From Paludibacteraceae bacterium (GTDB taxonomy: Bacteria; Bacteroidota; Bacteroidia; Bacteroidales; Paludibacteraceae), in contig JAFYQJ010000014.1 of the NCBI GenBank assembly GCA_017547145.1, positions 232,382-296,381 of the forward strand: a DNA stretch of 64,000 nt, given 5' to 3'. The notes under the pieces were generated by a model, which ran no database searches, was not told where the DNA came from, and worked only from the letters and a program-made list of their open reading frames with translations. Positions 24,627 to 34,845 of the stretch are shown piece after piece. Made by a program: the position numbers and the translations under genes. Each line of letters starts with the position of its first letter. The first letter of the stretch is position 1.

Positions 24627-26063
24627 ATGATAACATTTTTAGTGGCGGTAGCGTTGTTGGTGCTTGGCTATGTGGTGTATGGGCGTTTTGTAGAGCGAGT
24701 GTTTGGAGCAGACGCTAATAAAAAAACACCTGCCGTAGCCAATGCTGATGGTGTAGACTATGTGGAATTGCCTTGGTGGCGAATTTTTCTTATTCAATTT
24801 TTGAATATCGCTGGGTTAGGTCCCATTTTTGGAGCAATAATGGGAATAATGTACGGCACTTCGGCGTTTTTTTGGATAGTATTTGGTACGTTGCTCGGAG
24901 GTGCAGTGCACGATTATCTTTCGGGAATGATGTCCGTACGTAATAATGGTGCGAGTTTGCCTGAGTTGGTAGGAGCAGAGTTGGGTAGTGGAGTGAAACT
25001 CTTTATGCGTATCTTCTCGGTAGTGCTAATGGTGTTGGTTGGAGCAGTTTTTGTATCGGGTCCTGCAGGATTGTTGGCAAATATGACTCCACGTATCAGC
25101 GTGATGGTTTGGATGGTGGTGATATTTATTTATTACGTATTAGCCACATTGCTTCCAATCGACAAATTGATTGGAAAAATTTATCCCGTTTTTGGATTTG
25201 CATTGTTATTTATGGCTGTTGGCATTTTTATAATGTTACTTATAAATCATTCGCAAATACCTGAAATTACCAAAGGTTTGCAAAATCAGCATCCTGCCAA
25301 GTTGCCCATTTTTCCTATGATGTTTGTGTCGATTGCTTGCGGTGCAATATCTGGATTTCATGCTACGCAATCGCCATTGATGGCGCGTTGCTTGCGTAAC
25401 GAAAAATATGGACGTCGGTGTTTTTACGGTGCCATGGTGGCCGAAGGATTGGTTGCACTTGTTTGGGCGGCAGCTGCTGCATCGTTTTTCGGCTCTATTG
25501 GAGGTTTGCAAGAATTTGTGGCTACGTTGCCTGCTACAGCGAACAAGGCATCGGAAGTTGTCAATTTAATATCTAATACGTGGTTGGGAACTTTTGGCGG
25601 ATTTTTGGCTTTGTTAGGCGTTATTGCTGCTCCTATTACATCGGGCGACACGGCGTTGCGTTCGGCACGTTTGATTGTAGCCGATTTCTTGAAAATAGAC
25701 CAAAAACCTATAAAAAAACGTTTGTTGATATCGCTCCCAATTTTTGCACTAACGTTTATTATTCTAACCATAGATTTTGATATATTGTGGCGTTATTTTT
25801 CGTGGTGCAATCAAACACTTTCGGTGTTTACACTTTGGGCAATAACCGTTTATCTTGCAAAAAGAAACAGACTATACATCATAACTCTTCTGCCCGCAAT
25901 GTTTATGACTTGCGTAAGTGTGAGTTATATTCTTATTGCAAACGAGGGATTTGGATTGCCTTATTGGTATGGTTTGGTTGCAAGTTTTATTGTGACTATA
26001 AGTTTTCTTTTGATGTTTTGCCGTTGGCAAAAAAAACGTGATAAAAATTGTGTCTATGATTGA
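24627..26063 (+). CDS. cstA: carbon starvation protein CstA-like transporter
   Basis: A 478-residue polytopic membrane protein. It contains YGRFVERVFGADANKKTPAVANADGVDYVELP, where the NADGVDYVP-type motif is typical of CstA, followed by FLIQFLNIAGLGPIFGAIMG, GAVHDYLSGMMSVRNNGASLPEL and SGFHATQSPLMARCL. It is shorter than E. coli CstA (about 700 residues) because the C-terminal region is reduced, as is usual in this phylum. CstA-family proteins take up peptides or pyruvate; the substrate here is not predicted. The following nspC start overlaps its last codons. Confidence 0.9.
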   Translation: MITFLVAVALLVLGYVVYGRFVERVFGADANKKTPAVANADGVDYVELPWWRIFLIQFLNIAGLGPIFGAIMGIMYGTSAFFWIVFGTLLGGAVHDYLSGMMSVRNNGASLPELVGAELGSGVKLFMRIFSVVLMVLVGAVFVSGPAGLLANMTPRISVMVWMVVIFIYYVLATLLPIDKLIGKIYPVFGFALLFMAVGIFIMLLINHSQIPEITKGLQNQHPAKLPIFPMMFVSIACGAISGFHATQSPLMARCLRNEKYGRRCFYGAMVAEGLVALVWAAAAASFFGSIGGLQEFVATLPATANKASEVVNLISNTWLGTFGGFLALLGVIAAPITSGDTALRSARLIVADFLKIDQKPIKKRLLISLPIFALTFIILTIDFDILWRYFSWCNQTLSVFTLWAITVYLAKRNRLYIITLLPAMFMTCVSVSYILIANEGFGLPYWYGLVASFIVTISFLLMFCRWQKKRDKNCVYD

Positions 26064-27189
26064 TTTTGAAAAAATACCTTCACCTTGCTACGTTGTCAAC
26101 GAGCAAGCTTTACGTAAAAATCTAGCATTAATTCGTTCGGTAAAAGAGCGTGCCGGAGTCGAAATAATTCTAGCATTCAAAGCATTTGCCTTGTGGAAAT
26201 TATTCCCAATAGTGAGAGAATATATTCCGTATTCTACTGCAAGTTCGCTCTCCGAAGCTAGTTTGGCATACGAAGAAATGGGCAACAAGGCACATACTTA
26301 TTCGCCTGCATATACAGATGCAGAATTTGATGCGATAGCCGATTGTAGTTCGCATATTACGTTTAATTCTTTGACGCAATATGCTCGCTTTGCTGAGCGT
26401 GCCAAAGAGCGAGGCATTTCATGTGGATTGCGAATCAATCCCGAATTTTCGGATGTAGAAACGGATCTTTATAATCCATGTGCTCCGGGTTCGCGTCTTG
26501 GCGTTGTTTTCGATAATTTTGGCGAAAATCTTCCTTTGGGCATTGAAGGACTGCATTTTCATACGCTTTGCGAATCGTCGTCGTATGACTTGGAGCGTAC
26601 TTTGAATGTGGTTGAAGAGCGATTTGGAAAATTTTTCTCGCAAATAAAATGGCTCAATATGGGTGGCGGACATTTAATGACTCGTGAAGGTTACGATGTG
26701 GAGCATTTGATAAGTGTTTTGAAAAATTTCAAAGCAAAATATCCAAACTTGCAACTTATTTTGGAGCCGGGTAGTGCATTTGCATGGCGAACAGGTGTTT
26801 TAGTTTCGGATGTTGTAGATATTGTTGAAAATAAAGGGATTCAAACTGCAATTCTAAATGTATCGTTTGCTTGCCACATGCCCGATTGTTTGGAGATGCC
26901 TTACAAACCTGCAATCGTTGGATCAACGGAAGAAACCGAAGGTTTGCCTACTTATCGAATGGGTGGAAATAGCTGCCTTTCGGGTGATTTTTATGGCAAT
27001 TGGTCTTTTGAAAAGCCGCTTAACGTGGGTGATAAAATTGTGTTTGAAGATATGATTCACTACACAACTGTAAAAACAACAATGTTCAATGGAGTAACTC
27101 ACCCCTCTATTGGACTTTGGACTTGTAACAACGAGTTTCAATTGTTACGAAAATATGACTATTTAGATTATAAAAACCGAATGGATTGA
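26056..27189 (+). CDS. nspC: carboxynorspermidine decarboxylase
   Basis: A 377-residue PLP-dependent fold III decarboxylase that makes norspermidine or spermidine from the carboxylated precursor. [17 protein letters not shown] opens the barrel. The PLP lysine is Lys42 in [37 protein letters not shown] and LEPGSAFAW are cofactor and substrate motifs, and the beta domain has [14 protein letters not shown] 26056 (MIDFEK) is preferred over 26038 because it gives the family N-terminus; it overlaps cstA by 8 bases. The partner dehydrogenase is not in the window. Confidence 0.92.
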   Translation: MIDFEKIPSPCYVVNEQALRKNLALIRSVKERAGVEIILAFKAFALWKLFPIVREYIPYSTASSLSEASLAYEEMGNKAHTYSPAYTDAEFDAIADCSSHITFNSLTQYARFAERAKERGISCGLRINPEFSDVETDLYNPCAPGSRLGVVFDNFGENLPLGIEGLHFHTLCESSSYDLERTLNVVEERFGKFFSQIKWLNMGGGHLMTREGYDVEHLISVLKNFKAKYPNLQLILEPGSAFAWRTGVLVSDVVDIVENKGIQTAILNVSFACHMPDCLEMPYKPAIVGSTEETEGLPTYRMGGNSCLSGDFYGNWSFEKPLNVGDKIVFEDMIHYTTVKTTMFNGVTHPSIGLWTCNNEFQLLRKYDYLDYKNRMD

Positions 27190-27190
27190 T

Positions 27191-28441
27191 ATGGAGAAGA
27201 TGAAACAACTGTTTGAAAATGCACAACTTGCAGCACGTGATTTGAATTTGTTGGAAACAAAAAAAATCGACGAAATTCTTTGTGCAGTGGCCAATGCAAC
27301 AGAAGAAAACATGCAACTTATTTTGTCTGAAAATCAAAAAGATTTGGACAGAATGGAGCCTACTAATCCAAAATACGACCGTTTGCAATTGACCGAGAGT
27401 CGTGTAAAAGAAATTGCTCAAGGCATACGTGATGTGGCAAAATTACCTTCACCTTTAAACTTGATTTTAGACGAAACTATACGTCCTAATGGTTTGATTC
27501 TAAAGAAAATATCAGTTCCTTTTGGCGTTGTTGGGATTATCTACGAAGCTCGTCCAAATGTGAGTTTAGATGTATTTTCATTGTGCTTTAAATCGGGGAA
27601 TGTTTGTTTGCTCAAGGGAGGAAGCGATGCCGCATTTTCTAATCGCGTGATTGTGGATATCATTCAAAATGTATTAGAAAATTGTGGCGTAAATAAGAAT
27701 TTTGTTACTCTTTTGCCAAACGAACGTGAAGCAACAACTGAACTTTTGAATGCGGTTGGATATGTTGATTTGATTATTCCGCGAGGAAGTTCCAATCTTA
27801 TCAATTTTGTTCGTGAAAATGCAAAAATTCCTGTAATAGAAACTGGTGCGGGAATTTGTCATACTTATTTCGATGAGTTTGGCAATAAAGAAATTGCAGA
27901 AAAGATTGTGTATAATGCAAAAACTCGTCGTGTAAGTGTTTGTAATGCACTCGATTGTCTTATAGTGAATGAAAAACGATTATCGGATTTGCCTTTTGTT
28001 TGCGGCAGACTTGCCGAAAAAAATGTGGTGATTTATGCCGATGCAAAATCGTATTCATTTTTATTAGGAAAATATCCTGATCAGTTGTTACAAAAAGCAA
28101 CGGACGAAAGTTTTGGAACAGAATTTTTGGATTATAAAATGGCAATTAAAACAGTGGAAACATTAAAGCAAGCAACTGAACATATTGCACGTTTTTCGTC
28201 GAAACATAGTGAAGCCATTGTGAGCGAAAACGTAGAAAATGTTTCTTATTTCCAAAAAGTTGTAGATGCAGCTTGCGTTTATGCAAATGCTTCAACGGCA
28301 TTTACAGATGGTGGCCAATTTGGTTTAGGAGCAGAAATCGGTATTTCAACGCAAAAAATGCATGCTCGTGGTCCAATGGCTCTGCGAGAACTTACCTCTT
28401 ACAAATGGCTTATTAGTGGTAATGGACAGGTAAGAGGATAG
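27191..28441 (+). CDS. proA: gamma-glutamyl phosphate reductase
   Basis: A 416-residue NADPH-dependent aldehyde-dehydrogenase-fold enzyme, second step of proline synthesis (gamma-glutamyl phosphate to glutamate semialdehyde). Motifs: [56 protein letters not shown], the catalytic Cys in [16 protein letters not shown], and [17 protein letters not shown]. The start is one base after the nspC stop, so cstA-nspC-proA are one unit. proB is not adjacent. Its stop codon lies only three bases from the end of the convergent polysaccharide locus. Confidence 0.96.
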   Translation: MEKMKQLFENAQLAARDLNLLETKKIDEILCAVANATEENMQLILSENQKDLDRMEPTNPKYDRLQLTESRVKEIAQGIRDVAKLPSPLNLILDETIRPNGLILKKISVPFGVVGIIYEARPNVSLDVFSLCFKSGNVCLLKGGSDAAFSNRVIVDIIQNVLENCGVNKNFVTLLPNEREATTELLNAVGYVDLIIPRGSSNLINFVRENAKIPVIETGAGICHTYFDEFGNKEIAEKIVYNAKTRRVSVCNALDCLIVNEKRLSDLPFVCGRLAEKNVVIYADAKSYSFLLGKYPDQLLQKATDESFGTEFLDYKMAIKTVETLKQATEHIARFSSKHSEAIVSENVENVSYFQKVVDAACVYANASTAFTDGGQFGLGAEIGISTQKMHARGPMALRELTSYKWLISGNGQVRG

Positions 28442-28444
28442 GTG

Positions 28445-29683
28445 TTAACTTTTATTTTCTACTACTGATTTTATTATATCCACATATTTTTGAGTACCTA
28501 TTGCACGTGTTAGGTTTTTCAAAATGAATTCACGACCATTTCGACCGTATTCTTCGCAGAGTTCTCGGTTGTTGTAGAGTTTAAGAATAGCATCAATAAA
28601 AGCTTTTTTATCACCAGCCTTTGTAAAAATACCGCAATTGTTATTTTCAATAATCGTTTTTAATTCATTCTCATCAAAATTAGCCAATACTGGTCGTGAG
28701 GCTGACATAATACTCCATGTTTTACTAGGTACACACCCTTCACCAGTTCCTGGTTTGGATATGACAAGGCTTACATCTCCTAAACTGAAAACATGCGAAA
28801 TGTCTTCGTATGGTTGAAAAGGTAGTAATATTATATTTTTTATATTTTGTTTGGATATAGATTGTTTGAGATTTTCTAAATAAGTCCCATCTCCAACTAT
28901 TACAAACTGAATATCTTTATAGGCTTCTATATCTTTTGCTACCTCTAGAAGCATATCCATATTTTGAGATAATCCAATATTCCCATTATAAGTAATGTAA
29001 AACTTATTTCTTTTAAGTTGATAGCGATCAAAAAGTTTGTTATTCTTACGTGGAATGTTTATAACAGCAGATTCATCAACCCAATTGTAAACTACGCTTA
29101 TTTTTGGTAAAGGGACCTGTTTTGCTAAAATATTCTTTTTAAAATCATTTGATATAGTGATAATATGATCCGATTGTTTATAGGTGTAATTTTCAATAAT
29201 TTTACCTATTTTCCAAAATATAGAATCTTTATGAGTTAAGCCTGTTAAAACAAGTGAGTCGGGAAATATATCTTGTAAATTATAAATTAGTGGTACTTTA
29301 TGTCGCTTATTAATAAGAGCGGCAGCTAATCCAAGAATTGGTGGGGTGCTTTCACAAAAGATTGCATCAATATTTTTACTTTTTACTGCTAATCTATAAT
29401 ATTTAAAACAACTTAAAAAATATCTTAAAAATCTTCTAATTGTATTTTTCCCCTCCATTGGCATTTTAAATCTTCGTATATGGAGTTTACCATCAAATTG
29501 AAATTCTTTTAATCTTTTTCTATATTCTATGTTAATAGAACTATCAATCCCGCGACTAGGAATTGGGACTATTAATTCTACTTTGTGTCCATTTTGTATT
29601 AGTGCTTCTATTACATTTTCAAATAAATAGATGCTAGCAGCTGTTTCTGGGGTATAATAAGCTAGTAAAAATAAAACTTTCAT
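28445..29683 (-). CDS. glycosyltransferase family 4 (WbuB-like)
   Basis: A 412-residue GT-B enzyme, last gene of the polysaccharide locus. The N-terminal half begins VLFLLAYYTPETAASIYLFENV, with a nucleotide-fold pattern and LIYNLQDIFPDSLV typical of WbuB-type transferases. The donor-binding half has FYITYNGNIGLSQNMDMLLEVA, FVIVGDGTYLENL, ILLPFQPYEDISHVFSLGDVSLVISKPGTGEGCVPSK, with the retaining-type catalytic Glu in GEGCVPSK. It adds one sugar to the lipid-linked repeat unit; the sugar is not predictable. Confidence 0.88.
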   Translation of the reverse strand: MKVLFLLAYYTPETAASIYLFENVIEALIQNGHKVELIVPIPSRGIDSSINIEYRKRLKEFQFDGKLHIRRFKMPMEGKNTIRRFLRYFLSCFKYYRLAVKSKNIDAIFCESTPPILGLAAALINKRHKVPLIYNLQDIFPDSLVLTGLTHKDSIFWKIGKIIENYTYKQSDHIITISNDFKKNILAKQVPLPKISVVYNWVDESAVINIPRKNNKLFDRYQLKRNKFYITYNGNIGLSQNMDMLLEVAKDIEAYKDIQFVIVGDGTYLENLKQSISKQNIKNIILLPFQPYEDISHVFSLGDVSLVISKPGTGEGCVPSKTWSIMSASRPVLANFDENELKTIIENNNCGIFTKAGDKKAFIDAILKLYNNRELCEEYGRNGREFILKNLTRAIGTQKYVDIIKSVVENKS

Positions 29684-29709
29684 AAAACTTAATGTGGTTC
29701 GCCTATATT

Positions 29710-30303
29710 TTACTTTTTTAGTATGGCTAAAATCGTATTAAAGATAAGTTTAATATCATATCCTAAAGAATGTTTGGCTACATATTCAAGGTTGATTCTG
29801 AGTTTATCTTGCATAATTACTTCGATGTAGTATTTGTCGGGATCTTTTGCCTTTTCTAGCAATTCGTTCTCATTGCGATAACGAATAGAGGCAAGGTCTG
29901 TTATCCCAGGACGAACATCTAGAACATGCATTTGTTCTGAAGTGTACATATCTACATATTTACGTACTTCTGGACGAGGACCTACCAGACTCATATCATT
30001 TACGAATACGTTGATCAATTGTGCTAATTCATCCAATTTATACTTGCGGATATAATATCCAGAACGAGTCACACGTGGGTCACGACCTCCTATCGTAATT
30101 AATCCAGCTTTATCGGAACCAATTTTCATTGAACGGAATTTATAGATTCTAAAATCCTTATTATTTCGTCCAACACGTACCTGACGATAAAACACAGGAC
30201 CATTTGAGTCACACTTAATCCAAATAGCAATAATCAAGAGGAGTGGACTCAAAATGATGAGTCCGCATCCACTTGTAACAATATCAAAAGTTCTTTTCAG
30301 CAT
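29710..30303 (-). CDS. initiating sugar-phosphate transferase (PglC-like)
   Basis: A 197-residue monotopic phosphoglycosyl transferase that transfers a sugar phosphate from a UDP-sugar to undecaprenyl phosphate, starting the repeat unit. A single N-terminal re-entrant hydrophobic helix (about 8-28) precedes GPVFYRQVRVGRNNKDFRIYKFRSM, and then LDELAQLINVFVNDMSLVGPRPEV with the catalytic Asp-Glu pair (KLDEL). It is the short PglC form rather than the five-helix WcaJ/WbaP form. With the adjacent aminotransferase it suggests an amino- or diacetamido-sugar as first residue. Confidence 0.92.
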   Translation of the reverse strand: MLKRTFDIVTSGCGLIILSPLLLIIAIWIKCDSNGPVFYRQVRVGRNNKDFRIYKFRSMKIGSDKAGLITIGGRDPRVTRSGYYIRKYKLDELAQLINVFVNDMSLVGPRPEVRKYVDMYTSEQMHVLDVRPGITDLASIRYRNENELLEKAKDPDKYYIEVIMQDKLRINLEYVAKHSLGYDIKLIFNTILAILKK

Positions 30304-30305
30304 AG

Positions 30306-31523
30306 CTACTTAATTATTTCTACGAAATTCTTAATCACATACTCCACATCTTCGTCCGTCATACGTGTATTGAGAGGTAGGGTAATTTCATTATGATACA
30401 TATCGTAGGCATTGGGATAGTCGGCAATGTCGAAGCCGAGGTTTTTGTAGGCAGTCATCATAGGCAGTGGCTTGTAGTGTACGTTGCAAGCAATGCCACG
30501 TTCAGCCATCTTGATGATGATTTCATTGCGTTCCTCTATAGTTTTGTTCAATAGACGGCAAATGTAGAGGTGGCCACTTGATGCTGTGGTGTCATCTCCT
30601 TCTGGATAGTGGGGCAATACTTGTACAGCTTCGTTCTTCAATGCCTCGTTGTAGCGCGTGATGATTTCACGGCGACGCTCCAACATACCCGCATAGCGCT
30701 TCATTTGTGCCAAACCGATACCAGCCATCACGTCTGTCATGTTGCACTTGTAGAAAGGAGCGATGATGTCATATTCCCAAGCGCCCAACTGCGTCTTTGC
30801 CAATGCATCCTTGTTCTGTCCATGGAGCGAGAGCAATTGGAACTGCTTGTAAAGCGCCTCATTGTCTACACCCTCACGGTTAACCCAAGTCAGTGCACCA
30901 CCTTCTGCAGTAGTCAGGTTCTTTACAGCATGGAACGAGAACGAAGTGAAGTCTGCAATTTCACCACACATCTTACCCTTACGCTTAGCACCAAATCCGT
31001 GTGCAGCATCAGCCAGTACGACTACACGACCGTATGCCTTTTGGATATCGTTAGCAGGATGGAACAAATGCTTCTTGCTTTCTACAGCAGCAAAGATGCT
31101 GTCGTAATCACATACCACTCCTGCCAAGTCTACAGGAATTACCACCTTTGTACGTTCAGTGATAGCCTCTGCCAACTTGTTGTAATCCATTTCAAATGAA
31201 CCCTGCTTGGTGTCTACCATTACGACTGTAGCACCTACGTGGCAAGTTACACTAGCAGTGGCGGTATATGTATATGCAGAAGTAATGACTTCGTCACCCG
31301 GACCAACACCCAACGCACGAAGGATAGACTCCATACATGCTGTCGCAGAATTCAGACATACCGCCTTGTCTGTATGGCAATAAGCTGCAATTTGTCTTTC
31401 AAATTCTTTAGTCTTAGGACCAGTAGTGATCCAACCAGAGCGAAGCGCTTGTGCTACCTCTTGAATTTCCTCCTCGCTTATATCGGGGGGAGAGAAAGGT
31501 ACATTTCTTAATTTTGTATTCAT
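30306..31523 (-). CDS. DegT/DnrJ/EryC1/StrS-family sugar aminotransferase
   Basis: A 405-residue PLP enzyme that aminates a keto-sugar nucleotide. [33 protein letters not shown] opens the fold. The PLP site is in [28 protein letters not shown] and [19 protein letters not shown], where the lysine of HAVKNLT is the Schiff-base residue. The gene is visibly richer in G+C than its neighbours (a 60-base sample at 30841 is 50% G+C, one at 32401 is 37%), suggesting separate acquisition. No 4,6-dehydratase to make its substrate is encoded in the locus. It overlaps the upstream acyltransferase gene by 4 bases. Confidence 0.92.
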   Translation of the reverse strand: MNTKLRNVPFSPPDISEEEIQEVAQALRSGWITTGPKTKEFERQIAAYCHTDKAVCLNSATACMESILRALGVGPGDEVITSAYTYTATASVTCHVGATVVMVDTKQGSFEMDYNKLAEAITERTKVVIPVDLAGVVCDYDSIFAAVESKKHLFHPANDIQKAYGRVVVLADAAHGFGAKRKGKMCGEIADFTSFSFHAVKNLTTAEGGALTWVNREGVDNEALYKQFQLLSLHGQNKDALAKTQLGAWEYDIIAPFYKCNMTDVMAGIGLAQMKRYAGMLERRREIITRYNEALKNEAVQVLPHYPEGDDTTASSGHLYICRLLNKTIEERNEIIIKMAERGIACNVHYKPLPMMTAYKNLGFDIADYPNAYDMYHNEITLPLNTRMTDEDVEYVIKNFVEIIK

Positions 31524-32170
31524 ATAGAGTCTTGTGAAAGATGAATTAATTTTTCAATTATCGTATCATTATGTATTGATTGGAATAAATGAATATTTTC
31601 TTTTAAAATGTTTTCTGGAAAATCCCACCATTGAATATCTTTTAACTTTTCAATTATAGGTTCAGGGAATCTATATTTTATTATTTTAGCAGGGACACCA
31701 CCAACAACTGCAAATGGAGGTACATCTTTTGTTACTACAGCACCTGCTCCTATTACAGCACCATCTCCTATTGTAATACCTCCCATTATCATAACTCTTG
31801 TACCAATCCAAACATCATTGCCTATAGTTACTCTTTTAAATGGATATATACTTTTACCATAATACCATGTATGTCCAGTTGCATTTTCTTCTTCAGTAAA
31901 AATAGGAGAGGTGGAAATGTAATCCAATGTATGCGTGGCCATTCCGATAGAGCAGTCACTTGCTATAGAGCAAAACTTTTTAATATCGGCACATACTATA
32001 TGGGTCCGTCTACCTATGTAGGAATATTCTTTAATTGATGAATTATATATTTTAGCATTAGGATATACTTTTGCCTTGTTACTTACTTTTGATAGATGGT
32101 CAATTAGTGTAAAAATAGAAATCCCTCGATTAAATAAGTTATGGATAAAACCTATAATGTATTTTAGCAT
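31520..32170 (-). CDS. CatB-like hexapeptide O-acyltransferase
   Basis: A 216-residue left-handed beta-helix acyltransferase. The hexapeptide repeats run from about residue 38 ([20 protein letters not shown]). The xenobiotic-acyltransferase pattern is clear in [54 protein letters not shown], and a [10 protein letters not shown] loop holds the likely catalytic His. The C-terminal WWDFPENIL is common in this subfamily. It probably O-acetylates a sugar of the repeat unit. Short overlaps on both sides place it firmly in the operon. Confidence 0.88.
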   Translation of the reverse strand: MLKYIIGFIHNLFNRGISIFTLIDHLSKVSNKAKVYPNAKIYNSSIKEYSYIGRRTHIVCADIKKFCSIASDCSIGMATHTLDYISTSPIFTEEENATGHTWYYGKSIYPFKRVTIGNDVWIGTRVMIMGGITIGDGAVIGAGAVVTKDVPPFAVVGGVPAKIIKYRFPEPIIEKLKDIQWWDFPENILKENIHLFQSIHNDTIIEKLIHLSQDSI

Positions 32171-33309
32171 AATTCTATAGCATTTTTGGCAATATTAGAA
32201 TATAAAAATGAATTTGCAGCGTTTTTAGCATTAATCTCTAACTTTGTATAGAAATCTTTATTTAGCATTTTTGTAATAACTTGTTGTAATTCTTCTGCAT
32301 CATTACCTTTTACAAATATACAATTATTGTTAATATCCATATGAGTCATTTCGTTCCAAAGTTTGAGAATACATGGTAATCCAACGCCCACAGATTGTTC
32401 CCATAATGTTGAATGAGTACCAGGAAAACAAGCACAATCAGATGCGACCATATAATTCATAACTTGTTCAGAATTGCACCATCCAAGATAATGTATATTT
32501 TTATTAAATTTATCTTTTAAATATGCCATTTCTGGAGATAATACTCCGCATATAACTAAATGCAATTTAGGGTTATCTAACTGTTTAATTACATCAATTA
32601 GGATATGAGTATTTTTACGTTTATCTATTTTGCCACCTGTGAAAATTAGAAAGTCCTCTTCGCCTATATTGAATTGTTTTCGAATATTATTGCGTATTTC
32701 ATCTTTATTACTTGGTATAGATTCGTCATCAACTCCCATAGGAAGAAAGTCTATAATATTATTATCTATATGATACATTTCTTTTAAGAAACGACAACGC
32801 ATAGGAGTTACGCCATAACATTTTGTCAAATATGGTTCTATCTTTTTTGCATAGTGTCTCCATATAATTTTATGCAATACGTTTTTTGATAAGAAATTTG
32901 TTGCACTATTTATGTAGTCTGCATGATTATCTGCATAAAGTTTGACATTAGTATGTTTTTTAAAATATTTTCTTAACACACTATTGTCAGCCATGGAAAC
33001 ACCATGTGAAAATATGATGTCAGGTCTTTCATTTTCTAGTGTTTCGTAAAAGCCTTCATATTTTCTTAGTGTCTTATACAATTTGTTTGGAGATTTATAT
33101 TCTAATCGAATAACTTTATAGCCATCTTTGTCAAAATATTCTGATGCTGATTTTAATAAACAAGGCTTACCATCTTTATTAAAAGAAACCAATGATGCGA
33201 TAACAGTTACATCATGTCCCATTTTAACATGATATTTAGGTAACATGTTTTCTTGATATGAATAATTATCAATATAAAAGCAACTTAAACAAAGATGTAC
33301 TATTTTCAT
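32164..33309 (-). CDS. glycosyltransferase family 4
   Basis: A 381-residue GT-B glycosyltransferase. The N-terminal domain has [36 protein letters not shown]. The donor domain has [78 protein letters not shown], where the Glu of WEQSVG is the usual phosphate-binding residue. It should act on the cytoplasmic side on the lipid-linked intermediate. It overlaps the downstream acyltransferase by 7 bases. Donor and acceptor unknown. Confidence 0.85.
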   Translation of the reverse strand: MKIVHLCLSCFYIDNYSYQENMLPKYHVKMGHDVTVIASLVSFNKDGKPCLLKSASEYFDKDGYKVIRLEYKSPNKLYKTLRKYEGFYETLENERPDIIFSHGVSMADNSVLRKYFKKHTNVKLYADNHADYINSATNFLSKNVLHKIIWRHYAKKIEPYLTKCYGVTPMRCRFLKEMYHIDNNIIDFLPMGVDDESIPSNKDEIRNNIRKQFNIGEEDFLIFTGGKIDKRKNTHILIDVIKQLDNPKLHLVICGVLSPEMAYLKDKFNKNIHYLGWCNSEQVMNYMVASDCACFPGTHSTLWEQSVGVGLPCILKLWNEMTHMDINNNCIFVKGNDAEELQQVITKMLNKDFYTKLEINAKNAANSFLYSNIAKNAIELC

Positions 33310-33318
33310 ATTGCTATT

Positions 33319-34221
33319 TTATCTTATTCCATTTAATTTATAATAAAACTTAGGGAAATATACGTTCAATAATCTACCAATAAATACCATTGGATATCTA
33401 ATTGGCATATTTCTACGAATATATTTTAAATAATCTTTATTTGAACGTATTGGATGTGAGAAATATTTCTTTCTTTCAGACAGTGACATTTGCATTATTG
33501 CTACGGCAATTTCCTTATGCGACTTATGATCATTGTCACATCTTCCGCAGAAGTTAGCTGTTATTAAAACTGGAATACCTTTTCTTCTAGCTGTATTTGA
33601 GTAATCATTATCAGCTCTTCCATGAATATAACCATCCCAGAATATTCCTATTTTATCAACAATTTCTTTTGAAACTAACAAAATGTTTGCATTAGTAATG
33701 TCGCACATTTGAGGTTTACCAGTAGGCTTTAGTCTACTAGTAGTTCCTAAGAATTTATTTTTCCATACGTCGCCGCCGTATGTCATTTTGTTATGGTCAG
33801 ATTTTGCACTTGTTATACCTGAATAAATACCTGATTTATTATATTTTTCAAGACAATATTGGTGAGTGTTCATCAATTCTTCAAAAAGGTTGTCTAGTAA
33901 ATCTGTATCATCATTCAAGAGAAGATAGAAATCCCATTTGTTATGTTTTTTCAAGGCTTCATTCCATGCAAAACGCATTCCTCCTGCCCAGAAAAGATTA
34001 CCTGTACCTTGAAGTATTGTTATATCTTTGTCTGAAAAATTATTTCTTATAGCATCAGATGTTCCATCTGTACAACCATCGTCTGTAAGATAAACAGAAA
34101 TTTCTATTTTATTTTCGTTTTTATCATTATATAACGATAAGGCATTATATAATGAACTTAAACAACTTAGAGTTTTATCTTTACGATTAAAACAAGTTAA
34201 AAGAACAGCTATTTTCATCAT
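33319..34221 (-). CDS. glycosyltransferase family 2
   Basis: A 300-residue GT-A inverting transferase of the rhamnosyl/galactofuranosyl-like group. AVLLTCFNRKDKTLSCLSSL starts the fold. VYLTDDGCTDGTSDAI and LLLNDDTDLLDNL provide the DxD-type metal site, and GNLFWAGGMRFAWN and FWDGYIHGRADNDYSNTARRKG cover the acceptor site and catalytic Asp. It adds one sugar in the repeat unit. The upstream acyltransferase ends within its first codons (ATGATGA; two ATG choices at 34221 and 34218). Confidence 0.88.
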   Translation of the reverse strand: MMKIAVLLTCFNRKDKTLSCLSSLYNALSLYNDKNENKIEISVYLTDDGCTDGTSDAIRNNFSDKDITILQGTGNLFWAGGMRFAWNEALKKHNKWDFYLLLNDDTDLLDNLFEELMNTHQYCLEKYNKSGIYSGITSAKSDHNKMTYGGDVWKNKFLGTTSRLKPTGKPQMCDITNANILLVSKEIVDKIGIFWDGYIHGRADNDYSNTARRKGIPVLITANFCGRCDNDHKSHKEIAVAIMQMSLSERKKYFSHPIRSNKDYLKYIRRNMPIRYPMVFIGRLLNVYFPKFYYKLNGIR

Positions 34222-34841
34222 TTGTTTAATGTTTTAACTATTTTGGCAGGATTACCACATACAATAGTATGAGGTGGAACATCTTTTGAAACTACAGAAC
34301 CAGCACCAACAACAGCTCCTTCACCGATTGTAACGCCTTTTAATATGATACTACGAGCCCCAATAAAAGCATTTTTTTTAATTGTGATAGGTGCTTTGGC
34401 TGTTTTGTCATTATTGTTATATAATCGATCTTCCCAATGTAAAGGGTGAGAATCTGTATCACTTATCAAACAACCAGAACCAATCAGTACATTATCTTCT
34501 ACAGTTATAGTAGTTGTTGCATTTATTGAACTGCCGGAAATGCCAACATTGTTACCAATTATTATTTTACTTCCTGATGTAGAAATATTAAATATACAAG
34601 GTTGAATCAGTCCTATTGAATTGGATTTTATTTTATTGTTGCATTTAAAATCATTGCCTATTATTAGTTCTCCATTTTTGTTTTTTGTTAAGAGACAAAG
34701 TAATTTATTCTTTTTAATAATTTTTACTCCTCCCACTAATTTATTACTAGTATTTAACTTAATACCACTTATAAATTGATAAAATAAAGAAGGGAGAATG
34801 GAGAATAGAAAATTGTATATAGATTTTAAAATATTTTTCAT
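34218..34841 (-). CDS. hexapeptide-repeat acyltransferase
   Basis: A 207-residue left-handed beta-helix protein of the WbbJ/maltose-acetyltransferase group. Repeats include IIGNNVGISGSSINATTTITVEDNVLIGSGCLISDTDSHPLHW (catalytic His in DSHPLHW), and NAFIGARSIILKGVTIGEGAVVGAGSVVSKDVPPHTIVCGNPAKIV. Probably an O-acetyltransferase for the surface polysaccharide. One of four such enzymes in the locus. Confidence 0.88.
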   Translation of the reverse strand: MKNILKSIYNFLFSILPSLFYQFISGIKLNTSNKLVGGVKIIKKNKLLCLLTKNKNGELIIGNDFKCNNKIKSNSIGLIQPCIFNISTSGSKIIIGNNVGISGSSINATTTITVEDNVLIGSGCLISDTDSHPLHWEDRLYNNNDKTAKAPITIKKNAFIGARSIILKGVTIGEGAVVGAGSVVSKDVPPHTIVCGNPAKIVKTLNK

Positions 34842-34845
34842 TTTA

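Noticed and set aside
30609..31199. 196-codon plus-strand frame inside the aminotransferase gene
   Set aside because: Long only because the gene is G+C-richer than its surroundings; the minus-strand DegT protein is complete with all motifs.
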